A DNA stretch of 64,000 nt from Spongiimicrobium salis (GCF_043678055.1 NZ_JBHEQA010000001.1:868001-932000), one strand, 5' to 3'; shown: positions 26,668-35,793, counted from the stretch's first letter. Made by a program: numbers and translations. Notes: generated from the letters alone by a model not told the origin.

Positions 26668-26746
26668 TTGTTTTTTTAACATTCTACACTTGTAGAATAT
26701 AAATATATGTTCTATGTTTGTAGAGCAAACTCTAATAATGTAGAAC
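26668..26746 (+). promoter_or_regulatory. BlaI-regulated promoter of the blaI/blaR operon
   Basis: There are three operator copies of the form TCTA-N6-TAGA: 26683-26696 (extended palindrome ATTCTACACTTGTAGAAT), 26711-26724 and 26731-26744. The middle one contains the -7 element TATGTTTG, and a TTG 20 bp upstream is a fair -33. The BlaI family is known to bind TAC/GTA-type palindromes with about this spacing. Confidence 0.85.
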
Positions 26747-27112
26747 ATGCAGTTATCAAAAACAGAAGAAGAATTGATGAACCATTTGTGGAAAATGGAA
26801 AAAGGTTTTATGAAAGATCTCTTGGAGGCCTATCCCGAGCCCAAACCTGCAACCACCACCATTGCCACGCTATTAAAGCGTATGACCGATAAGGGTTTTG
26901 TAGCCTATACCTTATTTGGGAAATCGCGGGAATATTATCCGCTTGTCAAAAAGAAGGATTATTTCTCCAAGCATGTCAACGGACTCATCAAAAACTTCTT
27001 TAATGATAGCGCTTCTCAATTTGCATCCTTTTTTACCACAGCTACAGATTTAAGCAAAAAGGAATTGGAAGAGCTAAAGGCCTTGATCGATGACGAACTT
27101 AAAAAGAAATAA
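26747..27112 (+). CDS. BlaI/MecI/CopY family repressor
   Basis: This 121-residue winged-helix repressor begins with the BlaI pattern MQLSKTEEELMNHLWKMEKG and has the recognition helix around PATTTIATLLKRMTDKGFV. The second half is the dimerisation part with a proposed cleavage-prone region KKDYFSKHVNGLI. It binds the TCTA-N6-TAGA operators upstream of itself and of the DoxX-like gene. Release is expected when the neighbouring M56 metallopeptidase (BlaR1-like) is activated. The gap to the next start is 2 bp, so the two are translated together. Confidence 0.93.
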   Translation: MQLSKTEEELMNHLWKMEKGFMKDLLEAYPEPKPATTTIATLLKRMTDKGFVAYTLFGKSREYYPLVKKKDYFSKHVNGLIKNFFNDSASQFASFFTTATDLSKKELEELKALIDDELKKK

Positions 27113-27114
27113 GC

Positions 27115-28635
27115 ATGTGGATCTATCTTTTAAAATTTAGTGCATGCCTGCTGGTCTTTCTGATTTGCTATACCCTATTTCTGGAGCGGGAAAAAATGCA
27201 TGTCTTTAAACGTTTCTATTTATTGAGTGCCATTTTCTTATCGGCCCTTGCACCTTTGGTGGTGTTTACGAACTATGTGGAAGTGCCCCTACAAGCTGCC
27301 TCCACATCATTGATCGATGTGGCACCCAGAGGAAATTCTGAGGTCATGATGTCCGAAAGCACGGGAATAACAACAGTAAAGTCCTCTAATTATGGTCTTG
27401 TGCTCTTAGGTGTGGTCTATAGTATTGGCTTTCTCCTCTTTGGATACAAATTCCTCCGAAACCTATACCACCTATTGTTTAAAATCCGGAACAATCCAAA
27501 ATACAAAAACAAACACACTACACATGTGTTATTGCCAAATGAGACCGGAGCACATACCTTCTTTAATTATCTGTTTTTTCCGGAAAAAGCCTATCACAAA
27601 GGGAATATTCCCCAGGAGGTATTTTGGCATGAGGAAACCCATGCTCGGCAAAAACACAGTATTGATATCCTGTTTATGGAACTGTTACAGGTGGTATTTT
27701 GGTTTCATCCGCTAATCTATCTCTTTAGAAATGCTATTCGATTAAATCATGAATTCTTGGCCGATCAAGCAGTACTCCAAAAGGGTATGGAACCGGCTTC
27801 CTACCAAGCTACCTTATTGGCTTTTTCAACCAATACCCATCAGATGCACTTTGCCAGTGCCCTTAATTATTCATTCATCAAAAAAAGATTTCAACTCATG
27901 AAAAAACACACCTCAACACGTACGATCCTTACACGAGCCTTATTCCTTATTCCGGTTTTGGGCCTTACACTCTATGGTTTTACGTCCAACAAAACAATTG
28001 TTAGGGAAGTGCCCATGGAAAATGCCGTAGCTGCTGTGCTCTCTCCGGTACAACAAACGACAAAAACTGTAGTCAATGGAGCCACAACAGCCGAATTGGC
28101 CACCTACGAACGACTTGTAGCCAAGTATAGTGCAAAACCCTATCCGCAGGTGCCTTTTATTACAAAACTAAAGGAAATGTCTACCGTGGCCCAGATATTT
28201 TCCAAAATGACCAAAGCACAGATAAACAAGGCTACTCCTTACCCTCAAAGTCCGCCATCCTTAAGCATTATCATTGATAATGACGGCAACTATATGGTAG
28301 ATGACGAACCGAAGACCATAACTGAAATTGAAGCCATCATCAATCAATTTTCAAAGCGCGAACTCTCTAACACCTATGTATTTATGAGCAATAAGGATTA
28401 TAAAAGATACCGCATGAAAAAAGGACAGATACGGGCTTTGGACGACACCTATATTACTATTGCTTCCGAAAACACCAAACATAAGTATGGGGACTTGGCT
28501 CCAAAACTTCCTAAACTCAAAGCAACATATAAAATAGTAACTCCTGCTCTAGAAGATCCTATTGTAAAGGATTATGCGATAAACTTAGCCAAACTCTTAG
28601 AGAAAAAAGGGGTAGGGCATGTAGCTTTCAAATAG
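27115..28635 (+). CDS. BlaR1-like M56 family metallopeptidase
   Basis: The gene encodes a 506-residue membrane zinc peptidase. N-terminal helices (MWIYLLKFSACLLVFLICYTLF) are followed by the M56 catalytic motif HEETH (172-176) and the helix EFLADQAVL; a further helix lies near residue 285. This is the peptidase half of BlaR1/MecR1, which cuts BlaI-type repressors on signal. The C-terminal extracytoplasmic part (about 300-506) is not a penicillin-binding domain; it holds a motif of the form IFSKMTKAQxxxxxPYPxxPP that recurs in the next gene. The signal sensed is therefore unclear. It sits 2 bp after blaI. Confidence 0.9.
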   Translation: MWIYLLKFSACLLVFLICYTLFLEREKMHVFKRFYLLSAIFLSALAPLVVFTNYVEVPLQAASTSLIDVAPRGNSEVMMSESTGITTVKSSNYGLVLLGVVYSIGFLLFGYKFLRNLYHLLFKIRNNPKYKNKHTTHVLLPNETGAHTFFNYLFFPEKAYHKGNIPQEVFWHEETHARQKHSIDILFMELLQVVFWFHPLIYLFRNAIRLNHEFLADQAVLQKGMEPASYQATLLAFSTNTHQMHFASALNYSFIKKRFQLMKKHTSTRTILTRALFLIPVLGLTLYGFTSNKTIVREVPMENAVAAVLSPVQQTTKTVVNGATTAELATYERLVAKYSAKPYPQVPFITKLKEMSTVAQIFSKMTKAQINKATPYPQSPPSLSIIIDNDGNYMVDDEPKTITEIEAIINQFSKRELSNTYVFMSNKDYKRYRMKKGQIRALDDTYITIASENTKHKYGDLAPKLPKLKATYKIVTPALEDPIVKDYAINLAKLLEKKGVGHVAFK

Positions 28636-28691
28636 CAGTAAACGAATAAAGAATATCTAAATTCCAATTTAGATCTAAAAAAGAATAGATT

Positions 28692-31214
28692 ATGTGGATA
28701 TACTTGTTAAAATCAAGTGCTTGTCTTTTTGTACTTCTCCTGTGCTATACCCTCTTTTTGGAGCAGGAACAAATGCATAAGTTCAAACGATTTTACCTCT
28801 TAGGGACTATTGTGGCCTCTGCTCTTATTCCTTTAGTGGTGTTTACTACCTATGTAGAGGTAACCCCTCTACCCCTGGAAATGGTAATTGTGGAGGAACA
28901 TAACACCCTGTCTGTAGCTACTAATGCCATAAGCACCACCAGTTTTATAGACTATGTCCCTGCAATTTTATGGAGTATTTATGTTTTTGGCGTATTCTTA
29001 TTTGGCTTTAAATTCTTTAGGAACCTTATCCGTATTTGGTTCCGGATACGCAAGAATCCGAAATTTAAAAACAATAGGGTAACCCATGTGTTATTGCAAA
29101 AACTCATCAGTCCACATACCTTTTTCAACTATCTTTTTTTGAACAAGGAAAAATACGACCACCAAGAAATTCCAGAAGAGGTATTTTGGCATGAAGAGGT
29201 CCATGCCCGTCAAAAGCACAGTTTCGATGTATTGCTGATCGAGTTTGTGCAGGTCCTCCTTTGGTTTAATCCCTTAGTGTATTTGCTGAAGAATGCCATT
29301 AAACTCAACCATGAATTTCTTGCCGATCAGGCGGTACTCCGCAAAGGGATAGATCCTGCAGCTTATCAAAGAACCTTATTGGATTTTTCAGCCAATCCGA
29401 AGAGCATTGCATTGGCCAATGCTATAAATTATTCATCAATCAAAAAACGATTTCAACTCATGAAAACAAACACTTCAAAAAAATCGGCACTGTGGAGGAC
29501 ATTGATCATCCTCCCGGTAGTTGCCGTACTGCTGTACAGCTTTAGCGAAAAAGTAGTACTCGAAAAAGAAGCTACCCCTAACACCGAAGCCACTTCAGGT
29601 CTTCCATGGTCCTTACAAAAAGGCACGAATAAAGGGGCTTCTGAAGCCATGATGCAAGAATACCGCGATTTCATGGCTGGCTTGGACCCCAGAAAAATGG
29701 TAGTCAATTACGCAGCGTACAAACGAATTGTCGCGATTTATAGCACGATGACGGACGCACAAAAGGCAAGCGTAAAAAAGTATCCCGAAAATCCCATAGG
29801 CAGTCTTAAGGAGGTGAAACGCAAAAAACCCTCCAAAACACAATTGGAAACCTGGAAAGACAAAAGCAAATATGCCCTTTGGATCGATGGAAAAGTGGTG
29901 GACAATAGCGTTCTAAACGATTATCGTGCCAGCGATTTTTCCTATTTCACCAGCAGTTTTGTCTATAAAAATGCGCGTAGTAAAAACTTCCCGCAAGCCT
30001 ATCAAAATCATTTATATACCGAAAGGGGCTTCGACAAAACCTACTTGCAATCCGATAGTGATGAATATAAAGGGCTTTTGAAGAAATACAAGGCTTTATC
30101 CTCGGAAAAGACCTTGGAACGTGACATTTTACATGCGCAAATGAAACTATTGTACAAGACTTTTTCCCAACAAGAGAAAGAACGCTATTCGATTCCAACG
30201 CTTCCCGAGGCTCCAAGAGTAATCGTTCCACAAGATAAACGGCCTACACCAAAGCAAATGGCGACCTATGAGGCTTGGGCAAAAAAAATGCATGCCACTC
30301 CTTTAGGTGACCGTATCATCAAAAAGAAAGATTGGGACAGGATGAATGCCATTTATAGCGCCATGAGTCCAGAGCAGCAACAAAAAGTACAGGCCATGCC
30401 TCAGGCTCCTCCTCCACCCCCAAAACCTGTACTCGTTGAAGTTATTGAAATCCAGGACAAATTGGGGGAATACAAGAAAAAATTGGAAGTCTATGAACGT
30501 ATTCGTAATGAGAAGACCCACTATATCCATAAATCCAGAGCGGAGCAGCGTAAATTGGAAAAACTCCACTCCGAATTGGGGAGCTTATATTTTAGATTGG
30601 CCAGAACGGATAAAAGAAAGACCAGGCGTCCTACCATACCAAGACATCCTTATGTGCTTTTGATCAAGGACGGAGAAAAAACCTATAAAAAAAGAAGCGA
30701 ATTGACCGAAGCCGATAAAGCATTGCTTCCGCCTCCTCCACCTCCACCACCGGTTGCTCCCAAACCCCCAAAAAAGAAAACGATCCAAATTGAAGAAGTC
30801 CGGGAAGCAAAAGAGGTGGAAGTGGAAGAGATAGAAGTAGAAGAGGTACAAGCAGAGGCGGTAGAAATTGAGGAGATTGTAGAGGAAATTGAAGTGAGAG
30901 AAGTGGCTCCTGAAGCCGAGGAAGAAGAGGAAATCATGGAAGAAATTGAAGTAAAAGAAGTTCATTTCGATGGAGAAGAAATAGAAGTGGAAGAAATACG
31001 GGAGACTAAAAATACTGCTACATTTCGCCTACCTTCAAGCTTACTAAAATACAGTAAAGAATTGGCCGCCAAAAATGCCCAATTTTATTATCAAGACAAG
31101 AAAATTAGTCAAGAAGAAGGTCTTAAAATCATTCGTAGTGATAAGGACATTGTAGTAGAAACCTATCCCTACACTTCAAAGCAACCAGAAGTCAAGATTT
31201 ACAAGAAATCCTGA
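28692..31214 (+). CDS. second BlaR1-like M56 peptidase with long acidic tail
   Basis: This is an 840-residue paralogue of the upstream M56 gene. Catalytic HEEVH is at 167-171 with EFLADQAVL downstream, in the same layout. The C-terminal extracytoplasmic region is much longer. It has two copies of a motif IYSxMxxxQ...P..P (near 355 and 555), a PPPPPPPP tract, then a Glu/Val/Ile-rich stretch at about 700-775 (EVEEIEVEEVQAEAVEIEE). The acidic stretch could be a flexible linker to a partner. The duplicate may sense a second signal through the same BlaI. The gap upstream is 56 bp, so co-transcription is likely. Confidence 0.85.
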   Translation: MWIYLLKSSACLFVLLLCYTLFLEQEQMHKFKRFYLLGTIVASALIPLVVFTTYVEVTPLPLEMVIVEEHNTLSVATNAISTTSFIDYVPAILWSIYVFGVFLFGFKFFRNLIRIWFRIRKNPKFKNNRVTHVLLQKLISPHTFFNYLFLNKEKYDHQEIPEEVFWHEEVHARQKHSFDVLLIEFVQVLLWFNPLVYLLKNAIKLNHEFLADQAVLRKGIDPAAYQRTLLDFSANPKSIALANAINYSSIKKRFQLMKTNTSKKSALWRTLIILPVVAVLLYSFSEKVVLEKEATPNTEATSGLPWSLQKGTNKGASEAMMQEYRDFMAGLDPRKMVVNYAAYKRIVAIYSTMTDAQKASVKKYPENPIGSLKEVKRKKPSKTQLETWKDKSKYALWIDGKVVDNSVLNDYRASDFSYFTSSFVYKNARSKNFPQAYQNHLYTERGFDKTYLQSDSDEYKGLLKKYKALSSEKTLERDILHAQMKLLYKTFSQQEKERYSIPTLPEAPRVIVPQDKRPTPKQMATYEAWAKKMHATPLGDRIIKKKDWDRMNAIYSAMSPEQQQKVQAMPQAPPPPPKPVLVEVIEIQDKLGEYKKKLEVYERIRNEKTHYIHKSRAEQRKLEKLHSELGSLYFRLARTDKRKTRRPTIPRHPYVLLIKDGEKTYKKRSELTEADKALLPPPPPPPPVAPKPPKKKTIQIEEVREAKEVEVEEIEVEEVQAEAVEIEEIVEEIEVREVAPEAEEEEEIMEEIEVKEVHFDGEEIEVEEIRETKNTATFRLPSSLLKYSKELAAKNAQFYYQDKKISQEEGLKIIRSDKDIVVETYPYTSKQPEVKIYKKS

Positions 31215-31246
31215 TAAAAAGTTCATTGCTGTGATAAATATTTCTT

Positions 31247-31273
31247 AAAGCCTCATTTTTTGAGGCTTTTTTG
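31247..31273 (+). terminator. rho-independent terminator of the M56 pair
   Basis: AAAGCCTCA pairs with TGAGGCTTT across a TTTTT loop and runs into TTTT. It lies 33 bp after the second M56 stop. Confidence 0.88.
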
Positions 31274-31327
31274 TAACAAATTACCTCAAACCGCGTTCTA
31301 ATAGTCTATCAATCAAATCAGAACACT

Positions 31328-32428
31328 ATGTTACAGCGCTTTTTCATTCTCTGCTCCGGAGCCGATTCCAACATTTTAGCCACTTGCTCCAATGGGGAGC
31401 AGAATAAATATGCCGGAATAGGTGCTACAGTGTTCTTTACGGCAGTCATGGCTTTCATTGCCAGCGCCTATGCTTTATATACGGTTTTTGACAATGTATA
31501 TACTGCCATCTTTTTTGGGCTCATATGGGGACTTCTTATTTTTAATCTAGATCGTTTTATTGTATCTACCATAAAAAAGCAAGACAGTTTCTGGAAAGAA
31601 CTGCTACAGGCCACACCACGAATCATCTTGGCCGTGATCATTGCTATTGTAATTTCCAAGCCTTTGGAAATGAAAATTTTTGAAAAGGAGATCAATCAGG
31701 TTTTGTTGGAACAAAAGAATGAGATGACCTTGGCCAATAAACAACAATTGGCACAGCAATATACGCCTTCGGTAGAAGCTTTAAATGAAGATATCCTTGC
31801 CTTAAAACGAGAAATTACCCAAAAAGAAGCGACAACCGATGCCCTATATGACATTTATATTTCCGAAGCTGAAGGAACGGCCGGCACCAAACTCCTAGGA
31901 AAAGGCCCAGTCTATGCCGAAAAAAGGGAAAAGCATGATGCCGCCCTCGCAGAATTACAGCAACTGAAAGAAAAAAACAATACTAAAATAGGGGCCATTG
32001 AAGATCAGATTGCGGCTTTAAACACGGAATATGCCAGCGTGGTCAAAGATTCCCAGCCTATTATAGATGGTTTTGATGGGTTAATGGCACGTATCAATGC
32101 TTTGGAAGAATTGCCATGGTTACCTTCCTTTTTCATTTTCCTTTTGTTTTTGGCCATCGAAACTTCTCCTATTATTGCCAAATTACTAGCCCCCAAAGGG
32201 GCATATGATTTAAAATTGGAGGAAGAAGAAAGCGTACTCAAGACCTGGGTAACACAGAAGGTAGCACAGCGAAAACATGTCATGGCAACCGACGCCTCCC
32301 TTAATGAAAAAATATATGGGGAGATTGCCGAAGAAGAGGAAGTCTATGCTTATAAGAAGAAAAAGGCCGAAGAATTGCTAAAACTCCAGGCAGACAGCTT
32401 TCATGATGTACAGGTGAAAGGATTATAA
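31328..32428 (+). CDS. DUF4407 membrane protein
   Basis: The 366-residue product has two N-terminal hydrophobic segments (about 30-50 and 55-75), a third near 95-115 and one near 265-285. They frame a long coiled-coil-like region (EKREKHDAALAELQQLKEKN and neighbours). The N-terminal pattern CSGADSNILATCSNGEQNKYAGIG and LDRFIVSTIKKQDSFWKE fits the DUF4407 family, a bacterial membrane family of unknown function. It is expressed from its own promoter after the M56 terminator and ends at a hairpin (32449-32473). Confidence 0.85.
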   Translation: MLQRFFILCSGADSNILATCSNGEQNKYAGIGATVFFTAVMAFIASAYALYTVFDNVYTAIFFGLIWGLLIFNLDRFIVSTIKKQDSFWKELLQATPRIILAVIIAIVISKPLEMKIFEKEINQVLLEQKNEMTLANKQQLAQQYTPSVEALNEDILALKREITQKEATTDALYDIYISEAEGTAGTKLLGKGPVYAEKREKHDAALAELQQLKEKNNTKIGAIEDQIAALNTEYASVVKDSQPIIDGFDGLMARINALEELPWLPSFFIFLLFLAIETSPIIAKLLAPKGAYDLKLEEEESVLKTWVTQKVAQRKHVMATDASLNEKIYGEIAEEEEVYAYKKKKAEELLKLQADSFHDVQVKGL

Positions 32429-32448
32429 CCTTTTTGTTTAAAAAAGAA

Positions 32449-32473
32449 AAAATGGCCCTTCATAGGCCATTTT
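32449..32473 (+). terminator. terminator after DUF4407 gene
   Basis: AAAATGGCC pairs with GGCCATTTT across a 7-nt loop, 21 bp after the stop. It has A- and T-rich feet on both sides, so it may also serve the minus-strand STAS gene. Confidence 0.75.
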
Positions 32474-32618
32474 AAATAGGAATTATGCACGTCCGATAGT
32501 CCAATGAGGTCACATGCTTATTTCCTCAATTTCAATTCAAGCAATCTTTTTATGTTTAAGCCCTATACGGGCTAAATGGTAGATTTCGAATAAATTCAAT
32601 CGGATATTTCTAATTTAG

Positions 32619-32921
32619 CTATACCCGATCATTACAGAAAATATAACTGGTATTGGTTTCTGTCATTTTATGGAAAATCTTCTTGTTCTGTCTTCCTACT
32701 ATAGAAATTACTTTATTGGCAAAAGCTGCACTTTTGTATAATCCTTCCAACATAAAAGCACCACTTTTATCAATATGATTGAGACGCTCAACATTCAGTA
32801 CAATCTGCTCGTCTTGGTGAATCACAGATTCAAAATAGTTTTTTAAGGATTGCATATTTTGCGAAGTAATTGCGCCAAATATTTTAAATGCTCCGTTCTC
32901 TTTTTTAATTTCGATAGCCAT
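32619..32921 (-). CDS. STAS-domain protein
   Basis: This small cytosolic protein of 100 residues has the alternating strand/helix pattern of STAS domains (EQIVLNVERLNHIDKSGAFMLEGLYKSA, then VISIVGRQNKKI). In anti-sigma factor antagonists a conserved DSSG-type loop carries the phosphorylated Ser; here it reads IDKSGA, with Ser in the same place. No anti-sigma kinase lies nearby, so its partner is not identifiable. It is a single gene. Confidence 0.75.
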   Translation of the reverse strand: MAIEIKKENGAFKIFGAITSQNMQSLKNYFESVIHQDEQIVLNVERLNHIDKSGAFMLEGLYKSAAFANKVISIVGRQNKKIFHKMTETNTSYIFCNDRV

Positions 32922-33053
32922 TGTTACTAATTTTAAATTAAGGTTAAAGTGTTATCATAACGTAAATTCATTATTATATTGTAAGAATATTCCTATTTTT
33001 CGATGAAATACACTTTTTTAGACTATTCGCTCTATACCTTATTCATAACATAA

Positions 33054-33090
33054 GAAAAGGGGAACCGCTAACCACAACGTTCCCCTTTTC
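33054..33090 (-). terminator. probable terminator of the minus-strand remnant at 33111-33293
   Basis: GAAAAGGGGAAC pairs with GTTCCCCTTTTC, a perfect 12-bp stem with a 13-nt loop. It lies 20 bp after the stop of a coding-like minus-strand frame, but there is no clean T tract. Its presence is the main reason to think the frame was once, or is, transcribed. Confidence 0.6.
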
Positions 33091-33110
33091 TATCTAACCA
33101 AAACACATAA

Positions 33111-33293
33111 TTACAGTGATTTTCCAGATTTATACTTAACCTCAAAACATTCTGGAAAATACTTTTTCAACAAATGATACTTTCTTTCATCCTGCTGATA
33201 GTGTAAATTTCCATTAAAAAACCCATTTCCACCCTTGATTTTAGGTGAGTAGCAGTTTCCTATAGACCGGTACCCCTTATGTTTTGATAAATC
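33111..33293 (-). pseudogene. coding-like gene remnant without a start codon
   Basis: A minus-strand frame of about 60 codons has coding-like composition (GGNGFFNGNLHY, LLKKYFPECFEVKYKSG) and a normal stop at 33111, followed by a perfect hairpin. There is no ATG, GTG or TTG at its head: the frame is closed upstream by TGA at 33294-33296. A neighbouring frame upstream (…FKVDEIYQNIRG) could be its broken beginning. It looks like the truncated end of a former gene. No family is recognised. Confidence 0.35.
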
Positions 33294-33432
33294 TCATCCA
33301 CTTTAAAAAGTCTTCTTCCTTATTCCCCCAAAATTATACCTACATTTATCGGGAATCTACTAGAAAAAGAGCTGTCATATTTTTAATTTACCACTGTTTT
33401 CTGTATGGATTTCAACCCTATATTTCTCCGAT

Positions 33433-34392
33433 ATGATGAAACACTTCCTTGGTCTAAGTTTTCTAATTCTCGTGACAGCTTGCGGTGGCAAGTATACAGC
33501 GGAAGAAAGTTCCCAACCTCATAAGACAACTACTTCATTGATGATTCTAGGCACTATTCAAGATGCGGGTTCCCCCCATATTGCCTGTAAAAGGGAATGT
33601 TGTAAAGTCTTATTTGATATCCCAGACCTACAAAGACAAGTGGTTTCCTTGGGGGTATATGATGAAGAAACTCAAAAAAAATACCTCTTTGAAGCAACTC
33701 CGGATATTGCACGTCAATTAAAAGCGCTAAAACAATTTGGAAAAAAGAAAGATGCAGAGTTGCCCGATGGTATCTTTTTGACCCATGCCCACATTGGGCA
33801 CTATACCGGCTTAATGTATTTAGGGAAAGAAGCTACCAATGCCGATAATACTCCGGTATATGCGATGCCTAAAATGCAGCAATTTTTAGTCCAGAATGGC
33901 CCTTGGAGTCAACTGGTGCATACGAACAACATAGCGCTCCTACCCCTAGAAAATGAGCAATCGATTCCCCTTTCAAAGACGCTGAGTGTTACACCTCTTG
34001 TAGTGCCGCACCGCGATGAATATTCTGAAACCGTGGGCTATCGTATCAAAGGTCCCAATAAAACTGCTCTATTTATTCCGGATATTGACAAATGGGAAAA
34101 ATGGGACAAAGACATCATTCAGCAAATTGCCCAGGTAGATTACGCCTTTGTAGATGCTACTTTCTACAGTGGAAAGGAAATCGGTAATCGCGATATTTCC
34201 CAAATACCACATCCTTTTATCATTGAAAGCATGGAAAAGTTCAAAGGATTAACGGCTGCCGAGAAACAAAAAATAGTTTTTATCCATTTTAACCACACCA
34301 ATCCTATTCTAGACCCTAGCAGTCGGGAAGCCAAAAAAGTAATACAAAATGGATTTCGTATTGCCCAAATACACGATATTTATGAATTGTAG
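33433..34392 (+). CDS. lipoprotein MBL-fold hydrolase
   Basis: This 319-residue protein begins with a lipoprotein signal (LILVTACGG). It has the metallo-beta-lactamase fold with THAHIGHYTG (the usual HxHxDH is HAHIGH), and later metal-ligand candidates VPHRDEY, PDIDKW, DATFYSG and HFNHTNP. The Asp to Gly change in the first motif is also seen in some PqqB-like proteins and may reduce or alter metal binding. It is probably lipid-anchored in the envelope. The substrate is unknown. Confidence 0.8.
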   Translation: MMKHFLGLSFLILVTACGGKYTAEESSQPHKTTTSLMILGTIQDAGSPHIACKRECCKVLFDIPDLQRQVVSLGVYDEETQKKYLFEATPDIARQLKALKQFGKKKDAELPDGIFLTHAHIGHYTGLMYLGKEATNADNTPVYAMPKMQQFLVQNGPWSQLVHTNNIALLPLENEQSIPLSKTLSVTPLVVPHRDEYSETVGYRIKGPNKTALFIPDIDKWEKWDKDIIQQIAQVDYAFVDATFYSGKEIGNRDISQIPHPFIIESMEKFKGLTAAEKQKIVFIHFNHTNPILDPSSREAKKVIQNGFRIAQIHDIYEL

Positions 34393-34443
34393 CGAAGGCC
34401 TAGATGGTCTAATGTGGACACAAATGCCTATTTAAATGTATCT

Positions 34444-34872
34444 ATGAAAGATTTGATTTTAAAAACCGACCCTAGGGTAGATGCCATCTTTGATGCCTAT
34501 CCAGAGGACGTACGCCAAAAGATGCAGGATCTCAGAGCCTTTATCGTCAACACGGCCAAAGAGCACCAAGACATTGGGCAGTTAGAAGAAACCTTAAAAT
34601 GGGGGGAGCCCAGTTTTTTGACCAAAAACGGAAGTACCATCCGCATGGATTGGAAAGCCAAAAAACCGCATCAGTATGCCTTGTATTTTCAATGTACCAG
34701 TAAGTTAGTCCCTACTTTTAGAATGATCTATAAAGACACTTTATCTTTTGAAGGAAATAGAGCAATTACATTTCAGCTTTCCGACACCTTACCCTTAACA
34801 GCATTGAAAGCCTGTCTCAGGGCGGCATTGACCTATCACAAGGTAAAACACCTGCCCTCTTTGGGGATATAA
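34444..34872 (+). CDS. DUF1801 family protein
   Basis: The product is 142 residues from ATG 34444 (a longer frame from 34414 is less likely). The segments ETLKWGEPSFLTKNGSTIRMDWKAKK and HQYALYFQC match DUF1801/YdhG-like proteins, small soluble proteins of unknown activity with a compact alpha-beta fold. It lies 51 bp after the MBL lipoprotein gene and is probably co-transcribed with it. Confidence 0.8.
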   Translation: MKDLILKTDPRVDAIFDAYPEDVRQKMQDLRAFIVNTAKEHQDIGQLEETLKWGEPSFLTKNGSTIRMDWKAKKPHQYALYFQCTSKLVPTFRMIYKDTLSFEGNRAITFQLSDTLPLTALKACLRAALTYHKVKHLPSLGI

Positions 34873-34874
34873 AA

Positions 34875-34906
34875 AACCAGAAACTCCGGGGGAAAAGCTT
34901 CTGGTT
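34875..34906 (+). terminator. weak terminator-like hairpin
   Basis: AACCAGAA pairs with TTCTGGTT across a 16-nt loop just after the DUF1801 stop. It has no T tract afterwards, so it may serve as a weak or two-way terminator between the convergent genes. Confidence 0.4.
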
Positions 34907-34930
34907 CAATCCAAGCAATATAAAGTAGGT

Positions 34931-35776
34931 TCATATATTTTGATTCTGAGCAAAGTATAGCAATTGCGCCACTACCAGCGTTACCATGACAATCAGTTGC
35001 ATATGCACTACCATAACAATGCTGCTGTGAAAAAGCACGATCAACACGGTCTGTGAAATCCCTAAGCTTATGGTCAAAAAAGCAGGTAGGTATCGTTTCT
35101 GATATAAAAAGTAATAGGTAAACATTTTAGCGATGATAAAAAGTGTGACCACCAACATATATTTTCCCAATAGGCCAGCATTCATGGCGTAGCCGTCTCC
35201 GTACATGATATACGACAAGGTATGGGGAAAAAAATAAGAGGCAGTTGTAAAAGCCAATGCAAACAACAGCACCGCCCGTACGTAACGCAAGAGTATTGTC
35301 TTTGGTCGAATTCCGTTTTCAACTTTCCGGAAAATCCTTGGTAAAAACACTAAAATACAAGTCCATGCAATGATATGGAGAAACTTCCCTACAAAGGCCA
35401 TACTACCATATAAATGAGCGCTGGAAAATTCAAAATACATATCCATTAGGAAAATATTATTGGAATCCATAAGCATCTGAATGAGCTCAAATAATAACAT
35501 CATAGCAATAAAACGGAAGAGTCGCTTTGATTTTTGGAACTGGAAAAAATTAGAAAAATACCTTTTAGTGAAGGGTAAAATCAGCGCTCTCTTTCCTAAG
35601 AAAATCAGCGCCACCAGTCCAAAAAACAATAAACCAAAAATATAGTACCCGTTTAAGAAATCGTTTACCCCCAATAACTCGTTATAGAGGTAATCCCCAC
35701 CGAACAAAAGGAGCAGACTGCCCAAAAAGAGCATCAAGGGGAATTTTTTTCTGCTATGCATCATAAGTGCTTTCAT
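34931..35776 (-). CDS. polytopic membrane protein, putative LytTR target
   Basis: The 281-residue product has about seven or eight hydrophobic helices spread over its length (for example KFPLMLFLGSLLLLFGG, YYIFGLLFFGLVALIFLG, LIQMLMDSNNIFLM, MQLIVMVTLVVAQLLYF). No transporter or enzyme signature is recognised. It follows the 70-residue coiled-coil gene by 17 bp in one transcription unit. That unit is preceded by two CCATTCG-type sites of the kind expected for a LytTR regulator (36075-36104). Function is unknown; a role in a regulated envelope or sensory response is inferred only from this. Confidence 0.75.
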   Translation of the reverse strand: MKALMMHSRKKFPLMLFLGSLLLLFGGDYLYNELLGVNDFLNGYYIFGLLFFGLVALIFLGKRALILPFTKRYFSNFFQFQKSKRLFRFIAMMLLFELIQMLMDSNNIFLMDMYFEFSSAHLYGSMAFVGKFLHIIAWTCILVFLPRIFRKVENGIRPKTILLRYVRAVLLFALAFTTASYFFPHTLSYIMYGDGYAMNAGLLGKYMLVVTLFIIAKMFTYYFLYQKRYLPAFLTISLGISQTVLIVLFHSSIVMVVHMQLIVMVTLVVAQLLYFAQNQNI

Positions 35777-35793
35777 CGCTTTTGTTTTTTATT

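Noticed and set aside
30585..30965. Minus-strand frame of 126 codons, very rich in Phe
   Set aside because: It is antisense to the Glu-rich part of the second M56 gene; GAA/GAG codons read backwards give TTC/CTC, which explains the Phe/Leu content.
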